A stretch of DNA of 64,000 bases from Nemertoderma westbladi (Eukaryota > Xenacoelomorpha > Nemertodermatida > Nemertodermatidae), in contig JAUCBJ010000629.1 in assembly GCA_032718475.1 (NCBI GenBank), forward strand, positions 1-64,000, in the 5' to 3' direction. The notes beneath the pieces were generated by a model. That model saw only the letters and a list, made by a program, of their open reading frames with translations. It was not told where the DNA came from and did not search any database. Position numbers and translations under genes: made by a program. Of this stretch, positions 10,629 to 21,999 are shown piece after piece. How positions within the stretch are numbered: position 1 is the first letter of the stretch; each line of letters starts with the position of its first letter.

Positions 10629-10701
10629 GGTCACATAGTCTAGTGGTTATCAATCACGTTAATGAAACCTAAGTTCGCGGGTTCGAAATCCAATATTGAC
10701 C
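10629..10701 (+). tRNA. tRNA-like module, copy 1 (probable pseudogene)
   Basis: 73 nt, tRNA length. It has an A-box-like TAGTCTAGTGGTTA, as in tRNA-Glu genes, and a B-box GGTTCGAAATC with one mismatch to GGTTCGANNCC. Outer ends GGTCA and TGACC pair; the D and anticodon arms do not fold convincingly. Best read as a tRNA-derived Pol III promoter module. Confidence 0.5.
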
Positions 10702-12748
10702 TGACCATTCTTAATTTTTTTGCAAAAAAAATTATTTTTATTTTTTCACTAAAATCGCTCTAACTTCGGTTCTGGTGGTCCAAATTCAATAAAATTGGTA
10801 TATTTTTTGCCGTAATTTTTTTCTTAATCTTTTGAGAAGGGGTTATTTTTGGCCCCAAAAAAATTAAAAAAAAGGGCCAAAATAACGCGATATTTTTCGA
10901 CCCTTAAAATTCGTAATTTTAATTATATATGTTAAGATAAAAGATAGCGGAGTTAATTTGATACTTTTTACAGGTACTTTTGGCGCAATACGCTAAATTA
11001 TAATGGAATAGCGATTTGTTAAAAAAAAAATTTTTCGTCCCTTTTCATAAATATTATATTTCACACGATCGTCTGCCGCTCCAGTTTTATAATACCTCCG
11101 GCGCTGTAATTAACGCTGTTAGATAGATAATTTAACGCACTATAAGTCTGTGTAAACAAATCTCCCGTAAGTTAAGTAGTTTTCGAGCTAGACGATTTCC
11201 CGCGAAGCAAGTTTGAAGCGCGAAATTATAATTTTGGCCCTCATTTTTTTAATATCATCCTTGGAGCAAAACCGATAGCATAATTGAATTCCCCGTATGG
11301 ATATTGACTGTATAGAATGTACCTTAACCAACTAAAGTTAAAAATAAAAAATTATTCGATAAAAACTACTTTACAAATTCTGGCCCTTTTTGGCCCCTAT
11401 TGCCGACATATTTTTTGTACCCCCATTCGATAGGAACGTAGCCCCAATGGTCTTCTACGAGTTTCATAAAAGAATTAGTGGATTCCTACCCGCGTTGTCG
11501 AATTAAACATTTCGGAAATAAGTTTTCCAAAAAAGACGGACAAAAACGTACAAATTTACAGCCCCTTTTTCCACCCGAAATTTTAATAAATATCTTACCC
11601 CCATTCGATACGAAGGTAGTACCACTCTTCCCCTTTCCAGCCGCGTTACTTTCGTCCCCGTACGATTAATATTAGCCGAGTTATAGCGGATCCCGCAAAG
11701 TCATTTTGTCCGTTTTTTCAACTTTGACGGAGATTTTCGGAAAAAAGGCGTGGTAATCTTTTTTGAAAAAAAAAACGAATTCACTATTTAATCCCTTCTA
11801 TCGTATCCCGGCGTCGGCTAAGCAATAACCTAGGGTTTTTTCGAGCCACTGTAGAGCGCCTTTCAAAAAAATTTTAAAATTTTCGAAAAAATGACGGTTT
11901 TTTGTCCGCCGTGTCCGTCGAAGGGTTAGATTTAATAATGTTAGAGTTGCTAATATCTTAGAATTCCGAGCCGCTCCCCTGGTGAGAAAATAAAAAAATT
12001 TGGTCAGTTCCTTCATCGAAAAGTCCCCCAGAATCCCAAGTTAACCTATATAGTTAGCGATGGCCTACGGCTTTAGGAGCGGCCGCGGTATTCACCTCCC
12101 TCATAGCGGCCGCGGCGGTGTTGCGTCAAATGGAGAAATATTTATCCCACCGAGAGAAAGCCGCCCCAATATTAGATTATTACAACAACATATCCATTGG
12201 GTAAGAAAGTGGAGGAGAGCCAACCCGTCTCTTAATTTTTTACTTTATATTATGCGCCTAATTTTCACTCATCTCGTCATGAACACAACATGTATGTAAA
12301 CTTTTTATAAATTTGTTGGCTATGCGCTTGCGGCTGTTTGGGCGGGGTGTGGTAGGCCTACACTTTTCACACTGAAACATTTTGGTTGTGAAATGTTCAG
12401 GGCACAGCGATCAGAGATATTTCATATACATTTTATTATGAGAGAAAGAAGAACATACAACGTTATTTACTATATTATATGTAACGAAATAATTGTTTTC
12501 GGGTTTGGAAGCCTCCCCAAATAGTTGATATACGATTATATTTAAAATTATTTCCGTGGTCATGGTCATTCACCCGTCTTTAATTAGAAATTTGTTTGCA
12601 TGAAAGACAGTTTAATTTGGTTTTTACTGATTATTATCTCTTATCTGACTGGGATAATAATAAAGGATAGGATAAATGGAAGCAAAGTGTGACAGTAACA
12701 ATTATTTCCCTGACAACCGAGCATGTCTTAAGTATATGATATCTCAAA

Positions 12749-12797
12749 GGGGGAAGTTTGGATTCACTGCATAAATGCAGTTCACCAAACTTCCCCC
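12749..12797. repeat. Hairpin in 3-kb unit, copy 2
   Basis: Same 13-bp outer and 7-bp inner stems as at 9724; identical in sequence. Confidence 0.85.
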
Positions 12798-13654
12798 GAA
12801 TGCACACTGTAACTTCCCCCTTCCCCCAAATATCCACTGTTGAATTAATTTGAAGCAATATAATAAGTACAAAATTGTGCGAGTTTTTTATTGTGTGGTC
12901 CATTTGTTAATTGATCTCTATTTATTGTTTAAAGTGCATTTAATATCACACTGGTTTTTTAGAATATTACAAACCTTATGTTTTATTTATTAACCCAATC
13001 GAAGCCTTAATAAGGGCCGGTTATTTGTACACTTATCCCTAATGCGCTCAGTATGAGCCAAACAACATATTAATATGAAAATAAAGTATCTGCAAAGAAA
13101 AGAACCCAATGCTATATAATTTGACCTTATTAAAAAATTTGCACTTTTGCACATTTATTTGTACAAGTGCACTTTAGCAGATCGTAATGGTGGTTCTTAT
13201 TTAACAAACTTATGTTTATCCTCTACCGATCTACTGATCTATTGTGTATGATCAAGTGTCAGTCACTAAAAGTGTAAAAAATCCAATTTAATAAATCGCG
13301 AAATTTGCGATTTTGGACCATATTCATGGGCATTTTAAATCACTTTATATACATAAAAAGTTAAACAAATGTTACGATTATAGTTAGAAATCACTCCAAA
13401 CTACATTTTAATCCAAAAAATAACATTCTACGATGAATAGAACTGGAAATAATAGTGTTTAAAATATCGAAAAAATGTGTACTTTTTAAGTGCATTATGC
13501 ACTAAGTGTACATGCGTCTTTTCCCAAGTTGTATCCTATTTCACACACTACAATCTATCCTCTATCCAATGAAAAAAGTTTCAGATCAAACGGTCCTGTA
13601 GAACAGAAGTTATTGATGTTTAAAAATAATCACTCAAAAATTTCGAATTCTCTT

Positions 13655-13727
13655 GGTCACGTAGTCTAGTGGTTATCAATCACGTTAACGATACCTAAGT
13701 TCGTGGGTTCGAAACCCAATATTGACC
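13655..13727 (+). tRNA. tRNA-like module, copy 2 (best preserved)
   Basis: 73 nt with TAGTCTAGTGGTTA and a perfect B-box GGTTCGAAACC; TGGGTTCGAAACCCA forms a T-arm-like hairpin. Acceptor ends pair over five positions. The anticodon stem is poor, so a functional tRNA is unlikely. Confidence 0.55.
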
Positions 13728-15164
13728 ATTCTTAATTTTTTGCAAAAAAAATATTTTTAATTTTTGACTAAATTCGCTCTAACTTCGGTTCTGGTGCTCC
13801 AAATTCAATAAAATTGGTATATTCTTTGCCGTAATTTTTTTTTCTATCTTTTGAGAGGGGGTATTTTTGGCCCCAAAAAAAATGGAAAAAAAGGGCCAAA
13901 ATTACACGATATTTTTCGACCCTTAAAACTCGTTATTTTAATTATTAATGTTAAGAAAAAAGATAGTGGAGTTAATTTGCTACATTTTACAGGAACTTTT
14001 GTCGCAAAAAGTTAAATTATAATGTAATGGCGATTTATTAAAAAAAAATGTTTTCGTCCCTTTTTTATAAGTAGTATATTTCGTCTGCCGCTCCAGTTAT
14101 ATAATAGCTAGGCGCTGTAACTACCGTTGAAAGATAGATAATTTGACGCTCTATAAGACTGTTTAAATAAGTCTCCCAGACCTTATGTATTTTTCGAGCT
14201 AGACGAGTTCCCGCGAAGCGAGTTTGAAGCGTGAAATTTTAATTTGGGCCCTCATTTTTTTAATATCATTTGCGCGGCAAAACCAATCGAATATTTGGAT
14301 TCCCCGTATCGATATTAACCGTATAAAATGTACTTTAACCTTCTAGAGTCAAAAATAAAAAAGTTGTTAGTTATAAACTTTTTATTATTTTCTGGCCCTT
14401 TTTGGACCCCTTTGCCTACATATTTTTTGTACCCCCATTCGATAGGAATGTAGCCCCTGTGGTCTTCTACGCTTTCCGAAAAAGAATTGGCAGATTCCTA
14501 CTAGCGTTGTCGAATTAAAAATTTTGGAAATATTAATTATGTAAAAAAGATGGAAAAAACGGACAAAGTTACGGCCCCTTTTTCCACCCGAAATATTAAT
14601 AAATATCTTACCCCCATTCGATACAAAGGTAGTACCACTCTTCCCCTTTCCAGCCGCGTTACTTTCGTCCCCGTACGATTAATATTAGCCGAGTTATAGC
14701 GGATCCCGCAAAGCCATTTTGTCCGTTTTTTCAACTTTGACGGAGAATTTCGGGAAAAAGGCGTGGTAATCTTTTTTGAAAAAAAAAACGAATTCACTAA
14801 TTAATGCCTTCTATCGTATCCCGGCGTCGGTTAAGCAATAACCTAGGGTTTTTCCGAGCCACTGTAGAGCGCCTTTCAAAAATTTTTTAAAATTGATGAA
14901 AAAATGACGGTTTTTTGTCCGCCGTGTCCGTCGAGGGGATTGATTTGCTAATGTTAGAGTGGCTAATATCTTAGAATTCCGAGCCGCTCCCCTGGTGCGA
15001 AAATAAAATAAATTGGTCAGTTCCTTCATCGAAAAGTCCCCCAGAATCCCAAGTTAACCTATATAGTTAGCGATGGCCTGCGGCTTTAGGAGCGGCCGCG
15101 GTATTCACCTCCCTCATAGCGGCCGCGGCGGTGTTGCGTCAAATGGAGAAATATTTATCCCACC

Positions 15165-15754
15165 AAGGTGGGCCCCTCAATGAAAATATACTTTACGAAA
15201 GACCACGAGGTAAAGGGAAAAGCGTGGAGGGAGGGGGAAGGGAGGAGGAAGACAGACACTGGTTGAGTGGCAGGGAGTGGAGGACGAGCTGGACTCGTTA
15301 TTTTTATAATAATTTTTGTTTTAAACGACATATTATTTTCCTCAAAGTAAATCCTTCCCCTTTATAACTCACCAAAATAAATAAACACTACTAGGTCGTT
15401 TGTACACGATATGTGGTCTGCGAGTTATAGTCAACGAAACATTTCAGCTCTGAAATTATAATTGTGAATCAATAAGGAGGCTCTGTTATGATCTATATAG
15501 AATATATGGTTGTTGATACCCTTATACTGTAACAATGGTTTCTAGATTTCATTTATGGGTAAATCCCTACAGATGTTGATGTATTAAAAATTACTCCAGA
15601 ACCATTGTTCGAAGTTCAGCATTTTATACCACTCACCATTGCGTATAAATTTTACAGTATAATATTGTTAATCTGACTTAAGTCGTTTAGGTTGAACAAA
15701 GTCTACATAGTAAACACCAGGTCCTCCAAAGAATGTGCCTTTGGTATATTATAT
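15165..15754. other. Unique spacer between unit copies 2 and 3
   Basis: Follows the end of copy 2 directly. Contains a purine-rich stretch (15205-15270, gtggagggagggggaagg) and no recognisable gene or repeat. Confidence 0.4.
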
Positions 15755-15760
15755 TGCGAA

Positions 15761-15808
15761 GGGGGAAGTTAGAATCACTGCATAAATGCAGTTCATCTAA
15801 CTTCCCCC
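15761..15808. repeat. Hairpin in 3-kb unit, copy 3, with paired substitutions
   Basis: Outer stem GGGGGAAGTTAGA/TCTAACTTCCCCC. Compared with copies 1 and 2, two base pairs changed on both sides (T-A to A-T and G-C to A-T), so pairing is kept. The inner stem is unchanged. Confidence 0.85.
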
Positions 15809-16636
15809 AAATATCCACTGTTGAATAAAATTGAAGCGACATATTATTAAGTCCAACAAGGTGCGAGTTTTTTAATAAATTGTGTGGTCTATTTTGTTAT
15901 CTGATCTCTATTTATTGTTTAAAGTTCATTTAAGATCACATTGGTTTTTAGAATATTACAACCTTATTTATTATTAATTTAACCAATCGAACCATTATAA
16001 GGACCGGTTATTTGTACACATACTCCTAATGCGCCCAGTAAGGTCCAAACAACATATTAATATGAAAATAAAGTATCTGCAACGAAAATAACCCAATAAT
16101 TCACCATTTGACCTTATTAAAAAAATTGCACATTTGCGCACATAATTGCACAAGTGCACTTTAGCGGATCCTAAACGTGGTTCCTACTTAACACACTTAT
16201 GTCTATCCTCTACCGATCTACGATGGTGCATGATCAAGTGTCAGTCGCTAAAAGTGTCAAAAATCCAATTTAATAAATCGCGACATTTGCGATTTTAGAC
16301 CATATTCATGGACATTTTAAGTCACTTTTTAAACATAAAAAGATAAACAAATGTTAAGATTATAGTTAGAAATCATTCCAAACTACATTTTAATCCAAAA
16401 AATAACATTCTACAATAAATAGAACTGGAAATAATAGTGTTTGAAATATCGAAAAAATGTGCACTTTTTAAGTGCATATTGCACTAATTGCACATGCTTC
16501 TTTTCCCAAGTTGTATCCTATTTCACACACTACAATCTATCCTCTATCCAATGAAAAAAGTTTCAGATCAAACGGTCCATTAGAACCGAAGTTATTGATG
16601 TTTAAAAATAGTCACTCGAAAATTTCAAAATCACTT

Positions 16637-16709
16637 TGTCACATAGTCTAGTGGTTATCAATCACGTTAATGAAACCTAAGTTCGCGGGTACGAAATCCA
16701 ATATTGGCC
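16637..16709 (+). tRNA. tRNA-like module, copy 3 (decayed)
   Basis: Same 73-nt module with the A-box kept (TAGTCTAGTGGTTA) but the B-box damaged (GGTACGAAATC) and the terminal pairing weakened. Confidence 0.45.
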
Positions 16710-17713
16710 ATTCTTATTTTTTTGCAAAAAAAAATATTTTTATTTTTTCACTAAAATCGCTCTAACTTCGGTTCTGGTGGTCCAAATTCAATAAAATTGG
16801 TATATTCTTTGCCGTAATTTTTTTTTCTATCTTTTGAGAGGGGGTCATTTTTGGCCCCAAAAAAAATGAAAAAAAGGGCCACAATTACGCGATATTTTTC
16901 GGCCCTTAAAATTCGTAATTTTAATTATAAATGTTAAGAAAAAAGATAGCGGAGGTAATTTGCTAAATTTTAAATGTACTTTTGGCGCAATACGCTAAAT
17001 TATAATAGAGTAGCGATTTATTAAAAAAAAAAATTTTTTCGTCCCTTTTTATAAATATTTTATTTCACACGATCGTCTGCCGCACCAGTTGTATAATAGC
17101 TACGGCGTTGTAACTAACGCTGAAAGATAGATAATTTAACGCTCTATAAGAATGTTTAAATACGTCTCCCAGACGTTGAGTAGTTTTCGAGCTAGATGTG
17201 TTCCCGCGCAGCGAGTTTGAAGCGCGAAATTTTAATATTGGCCCTCATTTTTTAAATATCGTTTGCGCAGCAAAACCAATCGAATATTTAGATTCCTCGT
17301 ATCAATATTAAGCGTATAAAATGTACCTTAAACGTCTAGAGTCAAAGATAAAAAAGTTATTAGTTATAAACTTTTTATCATTTTCTGGCCCTTTTTGGAC
17401 CCTATTGCAGACATATTTTTTGTACCCCCATTCGATAGGAATGTAGCCTCCGTGGTCTTTTACGTGTTCCGAAAAAGAATTGGCAGAATCCTACTAGCGT
17501 TTTCGAATTAAAAATTTTGGAAATATTAATTATATATAAAAGACGGACAAAAACGGAAAAGTTACGGCCCCTTTTTCTACCCGAAATATTAATAAATATC
17601 TTACCCCCATTCGATACGAATGTAGTACCACTCTTTCCCTTTCCACCCGCCTTACTTTCGTACCAAGCAGTACATCATTTATATATCGTATGTATCTATA
17701 GGGCCTAATTGTC

Positions 17714-18890
17714 GGATGTAGGACAATTCGGTCCCGGACAATTCGGTCCGGACAATTCGGTCCCGGACAATTCGGTCCCGGACAATTCGGTCCCAAAACA
17801 CTAAATAAATGGGACCGAATTGTCCGGGACCGAATTGTCTGGGACCAAATTGTCCTAGGACCGAATTGTCCTAGGACCGAATTGTCCGGGACCGAATTGT
17901 CCGGGACCGAATTGTCCGGGACCGAATTGTCCGGGACCGAATTGTCCGGGACCGAATTGTCCGGGTCCGAATTGTCCGGTTCCTGATAGCAACTTTTTAG
18001 TGCTTTTTTGATATTGGTGAATGTTCTAGAACATTAGTAGAGATATTTGTTATGGTAGCTAGTGTTATTTACGTGCTAGAATTTTTTGAAATTTTAAAAA
18101 TAGTGTATTTTTTTTTATTTTTGTTATTGGTAGTGTTCGAGAACATTATTATATATTATTTATTAAGGTGTAGCTAGTGTTTTTTTTACTAGCTAGCATT
18201 TCCTTGAAATTATAAAAACACTTGTGAAAACATTGATATTTCAGAATTAGGCCTAAACTGTTGCTGATTATATTAATTACCAACAATATTGATGATATTA
18301 TAACAGTCCCTGAATGAGATCCAGCTATTATCTAGGATAATAATTTAGGCTTGTTACCAACCAACGGCACATACAGTATACTTACGCAGTATTTAAAAAA
18401 AATCAGCTTTAAACATTTTAAATACATACTATTACTACCTAGTAAATAAATCACAAGCTCCATAAAAGCACCTTAGCTACCATAAATAATAATGTTAACA
18501 AAAAAAGTCAATTGTTTTTATTTTTAAAAAAATACTAGCTAGTAAAAAAAAACACTAGCTACCATATAATAATATATATTAAGGTTCTAGAACATTCACC
18601 ATTATATAGTACCAATTAAATTTGGTCCCGGACAATTCGGTCCCGGACAATTCGGTGCCGGACAATTCGGTCCCGGACAATTCGGTCCCGGACAATTCGG
18701 TCCCATTAATATGCATGTTTTGGGACCGAATTGTCCTAGTCAGTATCCGGACAATTCGGTCCCGGACAATTCGGTCCCGGACAATTCTGTCCCAAAACAC
18801 AAAATTAATGGGACCGAATTGTCCGGGACCGAATTGTCCGGGACCGAATTGTCCGGACCGAATTGTCTGGGACCGAATTGTCCTGCTTCC
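17714..18890. mobile_element. Foldback DNA transposon FB1 with 15-bp repeat TIRs and 9-bp target duplication
   Basis: 1177 bp flanked by CTAATTGTC at 17705-17713 and 18891-18899. The left arm of the inverted duplication has one CTAATTGTC at the same point and no insert, so the borders are exact. Both ends are tandem copies of the 15-mer GGACAATTCGGTCCC, and the inner core is also inverted (gaatgttctagaac near 18020 against gttctagaacattc near 18585). The extreme ends, GGATGTAGGACAATT and the reverse complement GGAAGCAGGACAATT, match. Repeat-built inverted ends plus a 9-bp duplication are what foldback elements related to Mutator-like transposons make. No transposase, so non-autonomous. Confidence 0.85.
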
Positions 18891-18970
18891 CTAATTGTCA
18901 TCGTTATAATACTGTCATCAACTTAGGCTAAGCTCAATTGTAATGTAAAGGCTTAGTGGGTTTTGTATAT

Positions 18971-19887
18971 CGCAATAATTTTTATTGTCCGTTTAAATCC
19001 TTTTTTTGTCCTTTTTTTAAATTTTTTATGTCCTCCAAAAATCTAATTTTAGGTTCCATGCTACCGGTTTCTCTACTGCTGTTCTCTCAGGCTATCAGTA
19101 CCGGTATTAGTATATATAGCACTATTTTGCTGTATTGTATGTACAGATGTAGGTATAAAGCAGGTATTTCTGTATTTTAGTACCGGTACCGGCACCGGTA
19201 CTGCTGTAGGCCTACTGTGTAGCCTACCATTTAAATAAGGTACTGGTAGGCCTAACGGCTGACCGGTTGTTTTGGTTAGAAAATCCCGCCTCTGTAACCT
19301 GCTCCTTTCCCCCGCCTCTGTAACCTGCTCCTTTCCCTCAATTAGTTAAGTGATCGTTTATTGTTTTGGTTAGAAAATCCCGTCTCTGTAATCTGCTCCT
19401 TTCCCTGATTTGGTAAAGTGAATGTTTATTGTTTTGGTTAGAAAATCCGGCCTTAACCTGCTCCTTTCCATCAATTGGTAATTGTTTTTGGCTATAAAAT
19501 GAGTGTTTTGCTACGTCATGTGGTAATCGATTATCGACAACAACCACAAACTATTAAATTTAGAGTCTTTTACAACAGGCGCATATGGAATTCTATCTCA
19601 TAGTCTATAAATCATGGAATCATGGAATGTTTTGGCACAGGCATAGTGAAACCAACTGTCCGACAGACCAGAAATCAACAAATTTTGAATGTTTTGGCAT
19701 AGGCATGTTGAAATCAACTGTCTGACAGTCCAGAAATCAGCAGTCTGACAGTTTGAAGAAATACATACATAAAAAGTCATTAAAAGGACAACAAAAGTCA
19801 TTAAAAGGACAACAAAAGTCAGTATGCACAATTCGTAAAAAAAGGAGGACAAAAAAGTAAAATAAAAGGACATAAAAAATCACTGCC
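18971..19887. mobile_element. Foldback-like DNA transposon FB2 with 9-bp target duplication
   Basis: 917 bp flanked by TTTGTATAT at 18962-18970 and 19888-19896; the left arm shows the single uninterrupted site. The ends are imperfect inverted repeats (GCAATAATTTTTATTGTCC against GCAGTGATTTTTTATGTCC) that continue into tandem AAAAGGACA-type motifs. The interior has ~70-bp tandem units with aacctgctcctttccc (19270-19480), the reverse complement of the array at 37551-37985, and two ~66-bp units near 19615-19740. No transposase. Confidence 0.8.
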
Positions 19888-19896
19888 TTTGTATAT

Positions 19897-20340
19897 CTGG
19901 GACGTTTACAAAAGCTGTCGATTAAACTAACAAAACCGGAAAACTCAACCAGGGTGGCTGCCAGCCGGGTACCAACGGCTGTTGGGTAGACTTAATGGAA
20001 GATTTCACAAACTTTCATAGGAGGCTTGTACATGTACATTATATTGGTTGATCCGATGTTTGTATATTAGGCTAACTGAGAATGTATTAGGTATAAATAA
20101 TTAGTGTTCTTTAATTTATTTATCTAATACAGAAAGACCCCTCCGCAGAAAAACTGCTCTTTGGGGACGTTTCCCAGGTTGCGGGTATGGATAACATTTC
20201 ACACATCGCAGTAATTGTGATTATGATTTGTTTGCATAGGCGACTGTGTTTTACATTAGATGGGAGGCAGTTTGTTGGTTGATGCAAGTCATTATTGGTT
20301 TGCATCTTCCAATCCCATCTGTTTCTTGGAGTTTGTTTAA
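19897..20340 (+). repeat. Right arm of the inverted duplication, last part
   Basis: Reverse complement of about 7010-7485: shared landmarks are gggtggctgccagccgggta, gtacatgtacattatattgg and cttccaatcccatctgtttc. Similarity stops at about 20340, where the TCAAGAGTTGAGCC repeat begins. Confidence 0.85.
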
Positions 20341-20425
20341 TCAAGAGTTGAGCCGTTCAAAAACACGATATGGTTGTGTGTGTATGTATAACCATCCAAT
20401 ATCTCAAAAACTCAAGCAGATATGC
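20341..20425 (+). repeat. Dispersed repeat, copy 2 (TCAAGAGTTGAGCCGTTCAA)
   Basis: Direct repeat of 8787-8880. Confidence 0.75.
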
Positions 20426-21619
20426 AAAAATTTTAATAACGAACTCTACATAAATTTTTGTTGCGCACAAGACTGTAGATTTTTTGTGCCGTTTCGATCA
20501 CGGGGTCACTGAAAAATAGCCGTTTTGAAAATTTCAAAGTCGAATTTCACTGATTTCAACTCGTCAAGTATGTACCAACTTTTTTATTTGGGCTATTCAG
20601 TCATTTGAGCAACATATTTGAGCCTCAGAATTTTTTCAAATATCGCCAATCTCGCAGAGAACGTCGCCAAAATTTGTTAGCCCGGCAAAAAGACGCACTA
20701 ATTCGTCTAAAAGAATAAATTAATGGTTGCAGAATAATATGATTCAACTAGAAAAGCCAGCAAGCTGGCTATAAGGAGACCGTCCATATAGACAACGTAG
20801 TGTTATTATTATTATTATTATTATTAATGTAAATTTACACCATAACTTAGAACTGAACAAAGACTGCATTGACAATTTAACTATAGTATTTTATGGTGAT
20901 GGGGTTTCCCCCATAAAAGATACATTACATACATTTCATACATTACTTAGTTTAAAATATGAGTTAATAATTATTTAAGGTACATTAAAATACATCGAGT
21001 TAAAATTATTACTGTATGTAATTGGTCTCAAAAAGGCCGTGCTAATTATGAGATTAAACGAAGAAGTTAAAAGGGTCAGAAGACTGGATGTTATATGAAA
21101 TTAGATAGAAATATTTGTATTAAAATAAGATGAAATATATATATACGTATTAATAAAAGGGTCGGTCTCTGATGTCGTAAAAATGAGATAAAAAATATGC
21201 GTATTAAATTTAAAATGAGATGCAGTAAATACGTAATAAAATACGTTAGTTGGGTCCCTCATCATTCATTATCATATCAACCTATAAAACATTTGAACGG
21301 CCAAAGGATTCACTGGGAAGAGCTATTCAGCTGTCGGGGTGATACAGTACATTATACAAACTAACAGTTGATGTTTGATTACTGTCTGGGTTAGAGTGAG
21401 ATAGTAATAAATTTGGCAAGTAATATACTTCTCTGCAGTTTGGGCCTATCCATTCAATAAATAGTAGTAGCTTACTAGGCCCTCATTAGTACCAGCAGAT
21501 CTGGTGTTTCTATCGTTGAGTTGATGGCAATTTTCGTGTTTTCATTTTCGCTCACTCAGGGTACCGGTTTGAGGGGCAGGTTCGTTTAAAGCCTAATAAT
21601 CATCATTTAACGAGTTGTC
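20426..21619. other. Intronic stretch with a Helitron-like hairpin and a TTA microsatellite
   Basis: At 20749-20780 actagaaaagccagcaagct begins a hairpin like the one at 43430 and like the ACTAGAAAGC...GCTTTCTAGT ends of the Helitrons at 52-59 kb. (TTA)n lies at about 20802-20825. Nothing else recognised. Confidence 0.45.
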
Positions 21620-21990
21620 TGTCTTTGACTCGCTCGGTCATTCAGTAATGAAATTAAAACAAACTTGTACGCATGTACAAAATAAGGCTATTATTATGTA
21701 CCGTCAAAAGTTTATAAAGATTCTGAAATTTTGTCAAAAATCAGACAGTTTGTCAGTCGGTTTCAATAGTTTCAGACTTTTGACAAAAACCGAAATAAGT
21801 CGTTCAATCATTGATGAAATTCAACTAAACTTGGTAAATATGTGGTCTGTCAAAGTTTGGAAAGATTCTGAAGTTTGGTCAAAAATCAGACAGTCTGTCT
21901 GTCGGTACCGAAAGTTTCAAAATTTTATAAAAACCGAAATAAGTCGGCCAGCCAATCATTGCTGAAATTGAACCAAACTTGGTAAAGTAT
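21620..21990. repeat. Degenerate ~145-bp tandem repeat
   Basis: The motif aaaaccgaaataagtcg recurs at about 21786 and 21930, with ctaaacttggtaaat-like and ggaaagattctgaa-like segments between. The 116-residue open frame across it repeats with the unit and is not a gene. Confidence 0.6.
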
Positions 21991-21999
21991 TGGTACAGC

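Larger units (their letters stand above)
9126..12150 (+). mobile_element. ~3-kb noncoding repeat unit, copy 1
   Basis: Full unit running from cgagagaaagccgcc to atttatcccac. It holds in order a 49-nt hairpin (9724), AT-rich sequence, a tRNA-like module (10629), G-poor blocks with repeated ccccattcgata motifs (11421, 11600) and two GCGGCCGC blocks (12080-12120). No open reading frame of note. Copy 2 follows head to tail at 12151 with small differences throughout. The array lies inside the right arm of the inverted duplication and is absent from the left arm. Class unknown; I see no transposase and no terminal inverted repeats. Confidence 0.8.
12151..15164 (+). mobile_element. ~3-kb noncoding repeat unit, copy 2
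   Basis: Head-to-tail copy of 9126-12150, colinear throughout. It carries the same hairpin (12749), tRNA-like module (13655) and GCGGCCGC blocks (15091-15131), and ends with the same atttatcccacc. Substitutions and small indels show that the copies have diverged, so this is not an assembly artefact of identical sequence. Confidence 0.8.
15755..17658 (+). mobile_element. ~3-kb noncoding repeat unit, copy 3, truncated at both ends
   Basis: Begins at the hairpin region and is colinear with copies 1 and 2 through the tRNA-like module and the ccccattcgata blocks. It stops at ttactttcgtac, where copies 1 and 2 continue. The next bases, caagcagtac, belong to the inverted-duplication arm. Confidence 0.75.

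Noticed and set aside
10629-10701. Functional tRNA gene
   Set aside because: Anticodon and D arms do not pair and the module is carried inside a repeated unit; kept only as tRNA-like.
17530-18926. Frames repeating GPNCP and TELSG peptides
   Set aside because: Translation of the 15-bp GGACAATTCGGTCCC array in FB1.
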